Below are positions 7,596 to 16,443 of a DNA stretch of 35,500 bases, in pieces. The DNA lies in assembly GCA_002069605.1 (NCBI GenBank), contig MWBQ01000118.1, positions 1-35,500 of the forward strand, written 5' to 3'. Made by a program: the position numbers and the translations under genes. How positions within the stretch are numbered: position 1 is the stretch's first letter; every line of letters starts with the position of its first letter. The stretch is from Candidatus Atribacteria bacterium ADurb.Bin276 (GTDB lineage: Bacteria > Atribacterota > Atribacteria > Atribacterales > Atribacteraceae). The notes under the pieces are model-generated. The model worked only from the letters and a program-made list of their open reading frames with translations, did no database searches and was not told the origin of the DNA.

Positions 7596-8642
7596 ATGAA
7601 AAAAAATAGAATAATATTGTTATTCATTACTCTGATTTTTGTTCTATCTTTTGCTTTCGGAGTATTTGCTAAGGAAGGTGGACCCCCTTACACGGTTGGT
7701 TTGAGTAATGGACCGTTCACCCATAGCTGGCGAGTACAGATGATAGAAAGTATTCAACAAGAATTCGAGCTTTACAAAGAACAAGGATTGGCTGACAAGC
7801 TGATTATTCAAAACGCCGGTCCCGATGTTAATACCCAGATTGCCCAAATTCGTAATCTTATTGCCTCCGATGTTGACCTGTTACTCATAAATCCCAATTC
7901 TTCAACAGCATTAAACCCGGTCATGGAAGAAGCTCAAGAAGCAGGGATCACAGTTGTTGTTTATGACATGCCTATTGATAACGAAAAGGTTCTTGATGTT
8001 TTTATGAATCAAGATTGGTGGATGGCCCCTCTTACTGAATGGTTTTGTGAAAAGCTTGGTGGAAAAGGGAATATAGTATACATCAGTGGAATTGCCGATC
8101 AACCTGGAAATATCGAAAGAGACGTTTCCGCCGAAAAAGTACTGGCCAAATACCCTGATATTAAACTTTTGGCGAAAGCTAATGGTAACTGGGACCAGGC
8201 TGCTGCACAACAGGTTATGAGTGATCTCCTGGCATCTTTCCCCCAAATAGACGGTGTCCTTACCCAAGATGGAATGACTTTAGGAATTATTCGAGCTTTC
8301 GAAGCTGCCGGCAGAGAGATTCCAGTGGTCACTGGTGAAACTCAAATAGCTTTCATTAAAAAATGGAAAGAGATGAAAGACGCTGTTGATTTTGATACCG
8401 TTGGAATCGTTAATCCCCCCGGTTATGTAAATAATGCCCTGGGTATAGGCTTGAGGCTTTTACAAGGGAAAAAGCTGAAAGACGAAGTCTTAGTCAATGG
8501 TCACATCATTTACACGAAACCAAATCTAATTGTCGATAATAATAATATTGATGAGATTTATGATCAATATAAGGACTGGGCGGATTCCTATTACGTGAAT
8601 TCCTGGTATAGTCAAGAAGAACTTGATACTCTCTTTGAGTAA
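7596..8642 (+). CDS. Sugar ABC transporter substrate-binding protein (operon A)
   Basis: This 348-residue protein is a type-1 periplasmic binding protein of the ribose/galactose class. It begins with a signal peptide of about 25 residues (MKKNR start, hydrophobic core, cleavage after GVFA). The pattern GLSNGPFTHSWRVQM, the INPNSS loop and the DGMTLGIIRAFEAAG hinge region fit solute-binding proteins of RbsB type. The ligand is not readable from the sequence; the relatively long C-terminal extension (to WYSQEELDTLFE) sets it apart from RbsB. An AAGGAGGGAG ribosome site precedes the ATG. The gene is followed by a 15-bp hairpin and then by its ATPase, permeases and an isomerase. The hairpin layout suggests higher expression than for the downstream genes. 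Confidence 0.9.
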   Translation: MKKNRIILLFITLIFVLSFAFGVFAKEGGPPYTVGLSNGPFTHSWRVQMIESIQQEFELYKEQGLADKLIIQNAGPDVNTQIAQIRNLIASDVDLLLINPNSSTALNPVMEEAQEAGITVVVYDMPIDNEKVLDVFMNQDWWMAPLTEWFCEKLGGKGNIVYISGIADQPGNIERDVSAEKVLAKYPDIKLLAKANGNWDQAAAQQVMSDLLASFPQIDGVLTQDGMTLGIIRAFEAAGREIPVVTGETQIAFIKKWKEMKDAVDFDTVGIVNPPGYVNNALGIGLRLLQGKKLKDEVLVNGHIIYTKPNLIVDNNNIDEIYDQYKDWADSYYVNSWYSQEELDTLFE

Positions 8643-8654
8643 CAATACATATAA

Positions 8655-8696
8655 ATTTACGTTCAGGGCCAGCAAAACCCAGCCCTGAACGTAAAT
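8655..8696 (+). promoter_or_regulatory. Long perfect hairpin between binding-protein and ATPase genes (operon A)
   Basis: ATTTACGTTCAGGGC (8655-8669) pairs perfectly over 15 bp with 8682-8696 around a 12-nt loop. No U-run follows (ACTGGATC), so it is not a standard intrinsic terminator. It lies 12 nt after the stop codon of the binding-protein gene and 14 nt before the ATPase start. By analogy with the malE-malF intergenic structures, it probably blocks 3' exonucleases or partly attenuates transcription, raising binding-protein output relative to the membrane components. Confidence 0.7.
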
Positions 8697-8710
8697 ACTG
8701 GATCTAACCA

Positions 8711-10219
8711 ATGTCTTTCATTCTTGAAGCGAGAAACCTAAAAAAAAGTTTTGATGGAGTAGTAGCTCTTTCTGACGCTAATTTTACCCTCAACCAAGGG
8801 GAAATTTGTGGCCTAGTCGGAGCGAATGGTTCCGGTAAAACTACCTTTGCACGAATAATCAGTGGTCTCATACATCCTGATTCAGGTCAGCTCTACCTTT
8901 ATGGATCTCAAATTAGCTTAAAATCACACCTTGAAGCCGAAAGACTTGAGATCTCGATGGTCCATCAGAACCTCAGCCTCATACCGGAAATGACGGTTTG
9001 GGAAAATATCAATTTAGGAAGAGAGTTCACCACCCCCTTAGGAATTCTCAAAAAAGAAGCAGCTCTTAATAGAGCCAAAGAAGCTCTTCAAGAACTTCAG
9101 GTAAATATTTCTTTTTATGACAAAGTATCCCAATTGGCACCTTCAGACAAACAACTCTTAGAAATCGTTAAAGCTCTATCTCGTCATCCAAAAATTCTAA
9201 TTCTTGACGAACCAACTGCTTCGCTGGGGTTTAGACAGGTTGATATATTATTTGAAAAACTAAATCAATTAAAAAACAACGGGGTATCGGTAATCTTTAT
9301 CTCCCATCGGATTTGGGAAATAACCAAAATCTGCGATCGTTTAGTTGCTTTCCGCAATGGGAAAACCGTTGGTGAAGTTGACTTTCATCAACAGCCAAGA
9401 GACGAAAGGTTGATCATTCCCCTTATTACCGGAAAAAAAGAAAATGAAAAAAGCATCCACGAAAAACGATCTTATCGAAGCTTTGATACTCATCAATTAG
9501 TTCTTGAAGTGGATAATCTTTCAAAAAAAGAAAAACTCCATAATGTTACTTTTAAAATTCGAGAGGGAGAAATCGTCGGATTAGGTGGTTTGAATGGCCA
9601 AGGTCAAGAAGAAATTCTTCTCATCCTATCTGGTTATCTGAAAAAAACCTCTGGGAAAATCAAAATGAATAATCAAGAAGTATTTTTAAAAAACTCTGGA
9701 CAAGCAATCAAGCGTGGAATTTTTTTAGTGCCAGGCGATCGTCAAAAGGAAGGGCTCTTTCTCAATCACAATGTTTTCACAAACCTTATATACCCTCAGG
9801 TCGCACTAAAAAAGCAAAAGTTTCTTCTCCCCTTAAAAGAGCTGCATCAAGCAGTCACCACAACCATCCAAACTATATCACTAATACCTCCCGATCCAAG
9901 AAAATTAGTCTCTCATCTCAGCGGTGGCAACCAACAAAAAGTAGTAATTGGCAAATGGTTATCCCTTTCTCCAAAAATATTACTGCTTAATGACCCTACC
10001 AAGGGTGTTGACGTAGAAACCAGAAGAAATCTTTATAAAATAATTGCTGATTTATCAAATCAAGGTGTTTCAGTTTTACTTTATGCAAGCGACAATGAAG
10101 AACTGATTGCGAATTGTGATCGAGTTTTAATAGTTTTTGAGGGGCAAATTGTTGAAGAAATTTGTGGTGAAGGAATTTGCGAGGAAAATTTGATTGCCTG
10201 TTCGCTGCGAGTACAGTAA
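8711..10219 (+). CDS. Sugar ABC transporter ATP-binding protein, RbsA/MglA type (operon A)
   Basis: This 502-residue protein has two tandem nucleotide-binding domains, as usual for RbsA/MglA/XylG ATPases. Domain 1 has Walker A GANGSGKTT (37-45), a diverged signature LAPSDKQ (142-148), Walker B with Asp166-Glu167 and an H-loop ISHR. Domain 2 has a lysine-less Walker A (GLNGQGQE, 294-300), an intact signature LSGGNQQK (403-410) and a degenerate Walker B in which the DE pair is Asn427-Asp428. Only domain 1 should therefore hydrolyse ATP; its site would be completed by the intact signature of the other half. A lysine-less second Walker A is common in this family; the missing Walker B aspartate is a further loss. 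It energises the two permeases downstream. Confidence 0.93.
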   Translation: MSFILEARNLKKSFDGVVALSDANFTLNQGEICGLVGANGSGKTTFARIISGLIHPDSGQLYLYGSQISLKSHLEAERLEISMVHQNLSLIPEMTVWENINLGREFTTPLGILKKEAALNRAKEALQELQVNISFYDKVSQLAPSDKQLLEIVKALSRHPKILILDEPTASLGFRQVDILFEKLNQLKNNGVSVIFISHRIWEITKICDRLVAFRNGKTVGEVDFHQQPRDERLIIPLITGKKENEKSIHEKRSYRSFDTHQLVLEVDNLSKKEKLHNVTFKIREGEIVGLGGLNGQGQEEILLILSGYLKKTSGKIKMNNQEVFLKNSGQAIKRGIFLVPGDRQKEGLFLNHNVFTNLIYPQVALKKQKFLLPLKELHQAVTTTIQTISLIPPDPRKLVSHLSGGNQQKVVIGKWLSLSPKILLLNDPTKGVDVETRRNLYKIIADLSNQGVSVLLYASDNEELIANCDRVLIVFEGQIVEEICGEGICEENLIACSLRVQ

Positions 10220-10252
10220 TTCCTTAAAAAAAAGAAATTTATTGGAGAAAAT

Positions 10253-11224
10253 TTGGTAAAAATGAAAAATCGACTAAACTGGAAAAGTATATACCAAAAT
10301 CCTTCTTTCCCAAGTTTTCTTATTTTAATTGCTATAATTTTCCTTAATGCTTTTCTTCAGCACAACTTCTTTACCTATAGAGCTTTTAAATCAAATTTAC
10401 TCACCTTTACTCCCCTTATTTTAACCAGTATTGCTCAAGGTTTAGTCATTTTGGTGGGTTGTGTAGATCTTTCTTTAGGAGCCACTATATCTCTAATAAC
10501 TGTGCTCATGGCTTCTCTTATGGGTGATTCATTATTGAGTATGGTTATCGTGGTGTTTATCGGATCAGGATTAGCGCTTTTAATGAGCTTTATCAATGGT
10601 TTCATCATCAGTTATTTCGGCCCTCCTCCTCTGTTAACCACCTATGCTACCTCAGTGCTTTGGTTCGGAATTGCTCTCTTTTTTATGCCAACGCCTGGAG
10701 GCTATATACCAAGTCATTTTAGTAAAATGTATCGAAGTGATCTCTTCCCAGGTTTTCCAGTTGTTCTTCTTTTTCTTATCGGAGCCTTTTGCTTCCTCTT
10801 TTTCATGAGTAAAACCAGATTTTTTAAACATATTTATGCTGTGGGAGGGAACGAAGAAGCTGCCTATGCCAATGGTGTAAACGTGTTCCTCACTAAAATT
10901 AAGGTTTTTTTATTGAGTGGCATCTTTATCGCTTTAGCAGCTATTTGTGTGGTGGCTCAAACGGCTACTGGGGATGCTCGTAGTGGTCTCAGTTTTAGCC
11001 TAAACTCGGTTGCTGCTTCCATTATTGGAGGTCTCTCATTCTCTGGTGGAAGGGGGAGCATTATTGGACCGATTATGGGAGGGTTAATTCTTGGACTTCT
11101 CATAAATGTTCTTTATTTTGCCAATATAACCTCTTTTTATCAGGAATTTATGAAAGGTATTATAATTATTTTCTCCCTTGCGGTTGGAGCTATTCCAAAA
11201 TTCCTGAAAGCCCGTTCACTTTAA
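10253..11224 (+). CDS. Sugar ABC transporter permease 1 (operon A)
   Basis: This 323-residue inner-membrane permease is of the RbsC/BPD-transp-2 family. It has about eight to ten hydrophobic segments and the family's VGCVDLSLGATISL stretch near residue 75. Late in the protein are the conserved YAVGGNEEAAYANGV cytoplasmic loop, which contacts the ATPase, and SVAASIIGGLSFSGGRG. The reading frame opens with TTG at 10253 (GGAG at 10244-10247, five-base spacing), and an ATG at 10262 is an alternative. It differs clearly from the next permease, so the channel is probably a heterodimer. It lies 33 bp after the ATPase and 18 bp before permease 2. Confidence 0.9.
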   Translation: MVKMKNRLNWKSIYQNPSFPSFLILIAIIFLNAFLQHNFFTYRAFKSNLLTFTPLILTSIAQGLVILVGCVDLSLGATISLITVLMASLMGDSLLSMVIVVFIGSGLALLMSFINGFIISYFGPPPLLTTYATSVLWFGIALFFMPTPGGYIPSHFSKMYRSDLFPGFPVVLLFLIGAFCFLFFMSKTRFFKHIYAVGGNEEAAYANGVNVFLTKIKVFLLSGIFIALAAICVVAQTATGDARSGLSFSLNSVAASIIGGLSFSGGRGSIIGPIMGGLILGLLINVLYFANITSFYQEFMKGIIIIFSLAVGAIPKFLKARSL

Positions 11225-11242
11225 AACGAGGACAGATAAACA

Positions 11243-12229
11243 ATGAACAATAACAATTCTCCAGTTTTGATTTCAGATAAAATAACACCGAAGGAATTTT
11301 TGTTTTCTAAATTAGCTATATCCTTTTATGCAATCATTCTTTTGTTTGTTTTAGGAGAAGTTATTCTTCCCGGTTTTATTAGTTTTTCTCATGTGATGTC
11401 CGTTTTTAGGCTTTCGGTTTTTCTGGGTATTGTCGCCTTAGGACAAACCTTAGTTGTCTTATCAGGAAATGAAGGCATCGATTTATCGGTTGGCTCAATC
11501 CTCTCTATTGGTGTTGTTTTATCAGCTTTTTTTCTCAACGGACAAAATATTAATATTCCGAAAGCTCTCCTTTTTACACCTACGGTCGGGTTAGCGTTTG
11601 GATTGATTAGCGGACTGGCTATCTCATATATTGATATTCCTCCTATTATTATGACTTTAGCCATGGCTAGTGTTGTAGAAGGTACTTCACTTATCATAAC
11701 TAAAGGATTTCCAACAGGGAATGCTCCGCCTTTATTAGAAACTATTGGAAACGGGAAAATTTTTAATATACCCTATCTCATCTTATTATGGATATTATTA
11801 ATAATCATTGCTTCTTTCATTCTTAAAAAAACTAAATGGGGAAACCTTCTTTATGGGGTTGGGTCCAACAGCTTAACGGCAGAACTGAGTGGAGTTAGGG
11901 TCAAGCGATTCCGAGTATTTGTATACGGAATTTGTGGTGCTATAGCTGCTTTAGCTGGTCTTTTTTTACTGAGCTATACTGGAACCCCTTACCTTAATCT
12001 CGGTGCGACCTACACCATGCCCTCCATAGCCTCTCTGGCTATCGGAGGAATATCTCTTGCCGGAGGGAATGGAAATTACATGGGTGCGGTAACTGGTTGT
12101 ATCATACTCACTACCCTCAACAGTATTTTAGTTGCCCTCCGAACCACTGAAGCTGTTCGACAGATCACTTTAGGCTTACTCCTCTTGATATTAGTAATTG
12201 TCTATACTGGACGAAGAAAAAAATGGTAA
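11243..12229 (+). CDS. Sugar ABC transporter permease 2 (operon A)
   Basis: This 328-residue permease belongs to the same RbsC-like family. Landmarks are SGNEGIDLSVGSILSIG (about 74-90), the YGVGSNSLTAELSGVRV coupling loop and MPSIASLAIGGISLAGGNG. The two permeases of operon A have different residues at matching positions (for example NGV versus SGV in the coupling loop), so they are paralogous partners rather than duplicates. Operons of this subtype with two permeases pair with sugar or sugar-alcohol binding proteins, but the substrate cannot be named. It is followed after 37 bp by the isomerase/epimerase gene. Confidence 0.9.
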   Translation: MNNNNSPVLISDKITPKEFLFSKLAISFYAIILLFVLGEVILPGFISFSHVMSVFRLSVFLGIVALGQTLVVLSGNEGIDLSVGSILSIGVVLSAFFLNGQNINIPKALLFTPTVGLAFGLISGLAISYIDIPPIIMTLAMASVVEGTSLIITKGFPTGNAPPLLETIGNGKIFNIPYLILLWILLIIIASFILKKTKWGNLLYGVGSNSLTAELSGVRVKRFRVFVYGICGAIAALAGLFLLSYTGTPYLNLGATYTMPSIASLAIGGISLAGGNGNYMGAVTGCIILTTLNSILVALRTTEAVRQITLGLLLLILVIVYTGRRKKW

Positions 12230-12266
12230 AAATAAAGAATTAGTTGGTCAAAGGAGATGAATCTTA

Positions 12267-13229
12267 ATGAAAATTGGTATTTTTACCAATTTATTTCAAG
12301 ATAAACCTCTTGAAGATGTTGCTCAGTATATTTCTTCTTTAGGGTACCAAATGGTTGAACTACCTGCCTGGGAAGGAAATACTCATCTTGATATTGAAAA
12401 AGTGTTAAAAGGAGATCGTTCAGTTAAGAAAATACTCAAAAAAAATAATCTTGATATTTCCGCTTTAAATTGCGGAATGCCAGGCCAATTAGTTTTAGGA
12501 CCACATGACGAGTCCACCGACGAATTTGCTCCATTGCCTGATACGAAAGAAAAAATAAAATATGCTATTTTAATGATGAAAAAAGCCGCACAGGCTGCTT
12601 CTGAATTAGAGGTTCCTGTTATTTGTGGGTTTGTAGGTTCCCATGTCTGGGACAAATGGTATATTTTCCCCCCTAAGAATGAAGAGTTATATGAAAAAGG
12701 ATGGGAAGTATTTGCAGATCGTTGGGGAGATATTTTAGATACCTTTAAAAAATATGGAGTGAAATTTGCCCTTGAAGTTCATCCCAATGAGATTGCCTAT
12801 AATATTGAAACCGCTCAGCGGGCAATTCAAGCTTTGGATAATAGAGACAACTTTGGTTTTAACTTTGATCCGAGTCATTTGATATGGCAACTTATTGATC
12901 CAGTTGTTTTTATTAAAACCTTTAAAGAAAGGATTTTTCATGCTCATGCTAAAGATTCAGAAATACAAGAAGACGAGGTCCGACGCTCAGGAGTTATCCC
13001 TACTGGTTCTTGGATGAGACCGGATCGTGGTTTTCGCTTTCGTGTTCCCGGTTGGGGTGACGTAAAGTGGAAAAAGGTTATGAGTGCTTTGTTAAGTGTT
13101 GGGTATAATTATGTTCTCTCTTTTGAACATGAAGATCCAGTGATGTCAAGGGAAGATGGTTGTGAAAAGGCCATTGAATTTCTTAAACCATTAATCATAA
13201 AAGCACCGCTTCTTAAGGTATGGTGGTAA
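12267..13229 (+). CDS. Sugar phosphate isomerase/epimerase (xylose isomerase-like TIM barrel)
   Basis: This 320-residue protein belongs to the AP-endonuclease-2/xylose-isomerase-like TIM-barrel family. Likely divalent-metal ligands are spread through the barrel as expected: Glu in FALEVHPNE, Asp and His in FNFDPSHLIWQ, His in FHAHAKDSE and Glu in SFEHEDPVMS. Family members isomerise or epimerise sugars, inosose or keto-sugars, or cleave 3-keto-glycosides. AAGGAGATG precedes the ATG. As the last gene of operon A, it most likely processes the imported solute. It converges with the PfkB kinase gene of operon B; only 33 bp separate the two stop codons. Confidence 0.87.
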   Translation: MKIGIFTNLFQDKPLEDVAQYISSLGYQMVELPAWEGNTHLDIEKVLKGDRSVKKILKKNNLDISALNCGMPGQLVLGPHDESTDEFAPLPDTKEKIKYAILMMKKAAQAASELEVPVICGFVGSHVWDKWYIFPPKNEELYEKGWEVFADRWGDILDTFKKYGVKFALEVHPNEIAYNIETAQRAIQALDNRDNFGFNFDPSHLIWQLIDPVVFIKTFKERIFHAHAKDSEIQEDEVRRSGVIPTGSWMRPDRGFRFRVPGWGDVKWKKVMSALLSVGYNYVLSFEHEDPVMSREDGCEKAIEFLKPLIIKAPLLKVWW

Positions 13230-13262
13230 TTTTTCAAAAAGATTTTTAATCTCTCAATTGAG

Positions 13263-14180
13263 TTATTTTTTTGAATTTTTATATTTTTCTATAAATTCCT
13301 GAACTTGTGCCAAATTGGGAATTCCCGTACGCCCTCCTAATTTAGTACACTTTAGGGCAGCAACAGCATTAGCAAAACGAGCCGTGTAAAGAATATCCCA
13401 ATCTTTCAAAAGGCCAAATACAAAGGCACCATGAAAAACATCACCACAACCGGTTGTATCGACTACGTTAACCTGGTAACCTGGAACATGAAAGGTTTCT
13501 TTTCCGACTTTTCCCATACAGCCCTTTTCTCCCTGGGTTAAAATAACCGCCTTTGGACCTAAAGCGGCAACTTTTTCTAAAGCTATATTTGGATTGGTAG
13601 GATGAAAATTTTTAGCAAAGGTTTCTGAACCGATTAAAACATCAGTTAAAGTCACTAACTTTTCTCTTTGCTCATCCCAGTTATCAATATCCAGGACAAT
13701 TCTTCTTCCTTCAGTATGTTCGCGAAAGTATCGGGCGGCATCATAAGCGGTTTCCGGTTCATGAGCATCTAAATGAAGTATTTCCCCTTGACAAAGAAAA
13801 TCGGGATCGATTTCATCAAGCTTTAAAGGAGTTAGATTTTTATACCAAAAAATAGTTCTTTTCCCGCTTTTTTGATCAATGATACAAAAGGCAGTCAGGC
13901 TCATTTTTCCCTTTTCCTTAACGAGTTGGCTAATATCTACTCCTTCCTGAAGAAATTCCTTAGAGAGAAATTCTCCTGACTCATCATCACCCACTTTCCC
14001 AACGAAAGAGACTTTTGCGCCCAAACGAGCTAAGGTCACCAGAGCAGTAGCCACCTCTCCACCACCCTGACGAAGAAAATCTTTTAGGCGGATCCGTTGA
14101 TCAAGCTGAGGGTAGGATTCAACAATTCCTAAGTTATCAAGAGCGACATGCCCAACTCCTACTACATCAAATTGCAGCAT
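13263..14180 (-). CDS. PfkB-family carbohydrate kinase (operon B)
   Basis: This 305-residue protein is a ribokinase/PfkB-family kinase. The N-terminal VVGVGHVALDN and the GGGEVATALVTLARLGA substrate-binding region fit the family. The C-terminal signature DTTGCGDVFHGAF holds the catalytic base Asp247 and the anion hole. It would phosphorylate a sugar or sugar-like alcohol with ATP in the cytoplasm. The DTTGCGDVFHGAF form is seen in several sugar kinases of transporter operons, but the substrate cannot be fixed from it. As the last gene of operon B, 74 bp after a URO-D-like gene, it probably acts on the solute imported by that transporter. Confidence 0.88.
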   Translation of the reverse strand: MLQFDVVGVGHVALDNLGIVESYPQLDQRIRLKDFLRQGGGEVATALVTLARLGAKVSFVGKVGDDESGEFLSKEFLQEGVDISQLVKEKGKMSLTAFCIIDQKSGKRTIFWYKNLTPLKLDEIDPDFLCQGEILHLDAHEPETAYDAARYFREHTEGRRIVLDIDNWDEQREKLVTLTDVLIGSETFAKNFHPTNPNIALEKVAALGPKAVILTQGEKGCMGKVGKETFHVPGYQVNVVDTTGCGDVFHGAFVFGLLKDWDILYTARFANAVAALKCTKLGGRTGIPNLAQVQEFIEKYKNSKK

Positions 14181-14254
14181 TTTTACTCTCCTTCAATTAA
14201 ACAATGCAATTTCTTCTTCTGAACATATTTTTCCTTAGAATTGATAACTAAACT

Positions 14255-15397
14255 TTATTTTAAATGATTGTGTTTTTGAATAGATTGTTCAATCCGCTTC
14301 CCAATACCGGGATCCCGGCGAGTATCTATATATTGACCTTCTTGGAGAGATAGAGCCGGAGCAATATATGAAATCACTATGAGCCCTTGCGAGTCCATTT
14401 TTTGAAATAATTGTTGATAATAATGATCAATTCGATTATCCTCGAGATTAAAATCTCCGACCATATAAACCAGCTTTTTCTCGGCAAGCGCGTGACGAAG
14501 GCGAGCGGCTTCATCAAGATGGTCTAAGTTGAGGTTATGAATAGCTTTCAACCCACGGGTTGATAGAAAGTTTTCAATATGTTGGTTTGCACTACCACAA
14601 AAGTGAATAACCCCTCCCCCAAAAGCTTCAAGAACCTGACTATTATAAGGAACCACAAATTCCCGATAAAGATCTTTTCCAAAAATAACCGAATCGTCAT
14701 CTGAAATCCAAACCCCCCCGATGCCTCCAGGGATTTTTACACCTAATACATAGGCATCATCATCCCGGCTTTGACCAGCAATCTCTTTTTGAACACGAAT
14801 CCATTCAATCAGAGAGTCAGTAACCAGTTGCATTAAATCATGAATCATCTCGGGATGATCATGCATCCAATAAATCATTTTATCGTATCCGATAATCTGC
14901 AAAGCGGTTGTCAATGGTCCCTGGCAATCGGTAACCCCTACTGGAAAATCAGTGTTTTCTCGCATGTATCGGATTGTGTTAAGAGCCCGAGGCATGAGCC
15001 CATCTTTCAAAGGATTCGGCTTTTTTAAATCTCGAACTTGCTGAATGTCTTGAATAGTTGGCAAATCAACAGCTGGATCCATTTTGTCCAGGAATTTAAC
15101 ATCTATACCAAATCCTGAAGCAAGAACGCCGGTTCCAAACCAAGGCATTAAAAAAGGAATATAAACATCTTGATATTCCCGCATATGGATTTCGATTTTT
15201 TGAGCTTGGTAATTGGTCATAATTGAAGGATCTTCGCTACAATATCCTTCAGGAATTTCCTCCTGTAAAGCGCCAAATAACCAATAGTTTACGTCGTAAA
15301 TAATATAAGGTGACTCCTGGTTTTTAAATTGAAACGCTTCTCTGATGCGTTTTTCTGAACGAAAATTTCTCTCTCGATATCTTTCTGAGGTATTCAT
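14255..15397 (-). CDS. Uroporphyrinogen decarboxylase (URO-D) superfamily protein 1
   Basis: This 380-residue protein is of the URO-D/MtaA-like superfamily, a TIM barrel. It has DCQGPLTTALQIIG (about 157-170) and an HFCGS motif (His265, Cys267), the zinc-site pattern of methylcobamide:coenzyme-M methyltransferase-like members. It is not HemE: the typical N-terminal heme-pathway residues are absent and the gene sits inside a sugar transport operon. Members with this H-x-C motif can move methyl groups through corrinoid proteins, but many are uncharacterised. It lies between the permease (41 bp upstream) and the PfkB kinase (74 bp downstream), and a second family member lies at 19240-20505. Its real reaction is unknown. 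Confidence 0.8.
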   Translation of the reverse strand: MNTSERYRERNFRSEKRIREAFQFKNQESPYIIYDVNYWLFGALQEEIPEGYCSEDPSIMTNYQAQKIEIHMREYQDVYIPFLMPWFGTGVLASGFGIDVKFLDKMDPAVDLPTIQDIQQVRDLKKPNPLKDGLMPRALNTIRYMRENTDFPVGVTDCQGPLTTALQIIGYDKMIYWMHDHPEMIHDLMQLVTDSLIEWIRVQKEIAGQSRDDDAYVLGVKIPGGIGGVWISDDDSVIFGKDLYREFVVPYNSQVLEAFGGGVIHFCGSANQHIENFLSTRGLKAIHNLNLDHLDEAARLRHALAEKKLVYMVGDFNLEDNRIDHYYQQLFQKMDSQGLIVISYIAPALSLQEGQYIDTRRDPGIGKRIEQSIQKHNHLK

Positions 15398-15438
15398 TCA
15401 TATTCTCCTTGAATTAAGCTATTTTTCTATAAGGTTTT

Positions 15439-16419
15439 TTATAAAAGGCCTTTTTTCTTTTTGCTTAAAGTATCAATCATCACTGCAACTAAAAGAGTTG
15501 TTCCGATAACAAAAGTGTTCCAGTAAACATCTACCCCTAAAAGAGTCAGAGAATTCTGAATCAAAGCCATTAAAAGGGTTCCTAAAAAAGCACCGGCAAC
15601 GGTACCCTCTCCACCCTGTAAACTGGCACCACCAATAATAACTGCCGAAATAACCCTGAGCTCCAAACCGGTACCCGCCGATACCGACGCCGCCCCCAAA
15701 CGAGCGGTCATAATGATACCAGCAAACGCTGCTAATCCACCGGCAAGGGCATAATTAAATACTTTCATTTTACTAACATTAATTCCCGATAACAAAGCCG
15801 CTCTTTCATTACCACCAATATAATAATTTTGTCGAAAAAATTGGGATTTTCGCAGTAAAAAATCTCCTATAATAACCAAAATAATGGCGATTAGAATTGG
15901 ATACTGAACATTAAAAAACTTACCTTGACCTAACATTTTAAAAGAATCAGGTAGACCGGTAATATTTTTCCCTTTGGTTATCACCAACAAAAGACCTCGA
16001 ACTAAATTAAGCATTCCTAAAGTCGTAATGAATGGATTAATCCCAATTTTTGATATAATCAAGCCATTACCCATACCAATTAAAACTCCTAAGCCTATCC
16101 CTACCAAAATTGCTAAAATAACTGGTATTCCCCTGGCCATCAGCATTGCTGCCATTGCCCCGGTAAAACCAACGGTTGAACCTACAGACATATCGAAACC
16201 GCCTGAAACCATTAAAACTGTCATTCCAATAGCAATGATACTTTCGATCGATAGGCTTAAAAGAGTAGCCAGGATATTTCCTGAAGTAAAGAATATAGGT
16301 GACAATATAGTCATAAGGATTACAGCACCAATAATAATAAATAAAATCATGAATTCATGAATTTCAGTTAAGCTTCGCCATAGGTTTCGATGGTTTTTGG
16401 TTTGCTCTAGTTGACTCAT
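15439..16419 (-). CDS. Sugar ABC transporter permease (operon B)
   Basis: This 326-residue RbsC-like permease is the only one in operon B, so the channel is likely a homodimer, unlike in operon A. Visible landmarks are VSGGFDMSVGSTVGF (about 69-83), IGGNERAALLSGINVSKMK as the ATPase-coupling loop and VISAVIIGGASLQGGEG. The N-terminal stretch of about 25 residues before the first helix is polar and cytoplasmic. An AAGGAGAAATCG ribosome site precedes the ATG. The ATPase gene ends 24 bp upstream. Confidence 0.92.
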   Translation of the reverse strand: MSQLEQTKNHRNLWRSLTEIHEFMILFIIIGAVILMTILSPIFFTSGNILATLLSLSIESIIAIGMTVLMVSGGFDMSVGSTVGFTGAMAAMLMARGIPVILAILVGIGLGVLIGMGNGLIISKIGINPFITTLGMLNLVRGLLLVITKGKNITGLPDSFKMLGQGKFFNVQYPILIAIILVIIGDFLLRKSQFFRQNYYIGGNERAALLSGINVSKMKVFNYALAGGLAAFAGIIMTARLGAASVSAGTGLELRVISAVIIGGASLQGGEGTVAGAFLGTLLMALIQNSLTLLGVDVYWNTFVIGTTLLVAVMIDTLSKKKKGLL

Positions 16420-16443
16420 TCGATTTCTCCTTTATGGGTTTTC

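Noticed and set aside
8655-8696. Intrinsic terminator after the operon A binding-protein gene
   Set aside because: The stem is strong but no U-run follows on either side in the transcript direction, and the downstream genes are plainly part of the same system.
14255-15397. HemE (true uroporphyrinogen decarboxylase)
   Set aside because: Context is a sugar operon, no other heme genes are near, and the H-x-C motif matches methyltransferase-like members.
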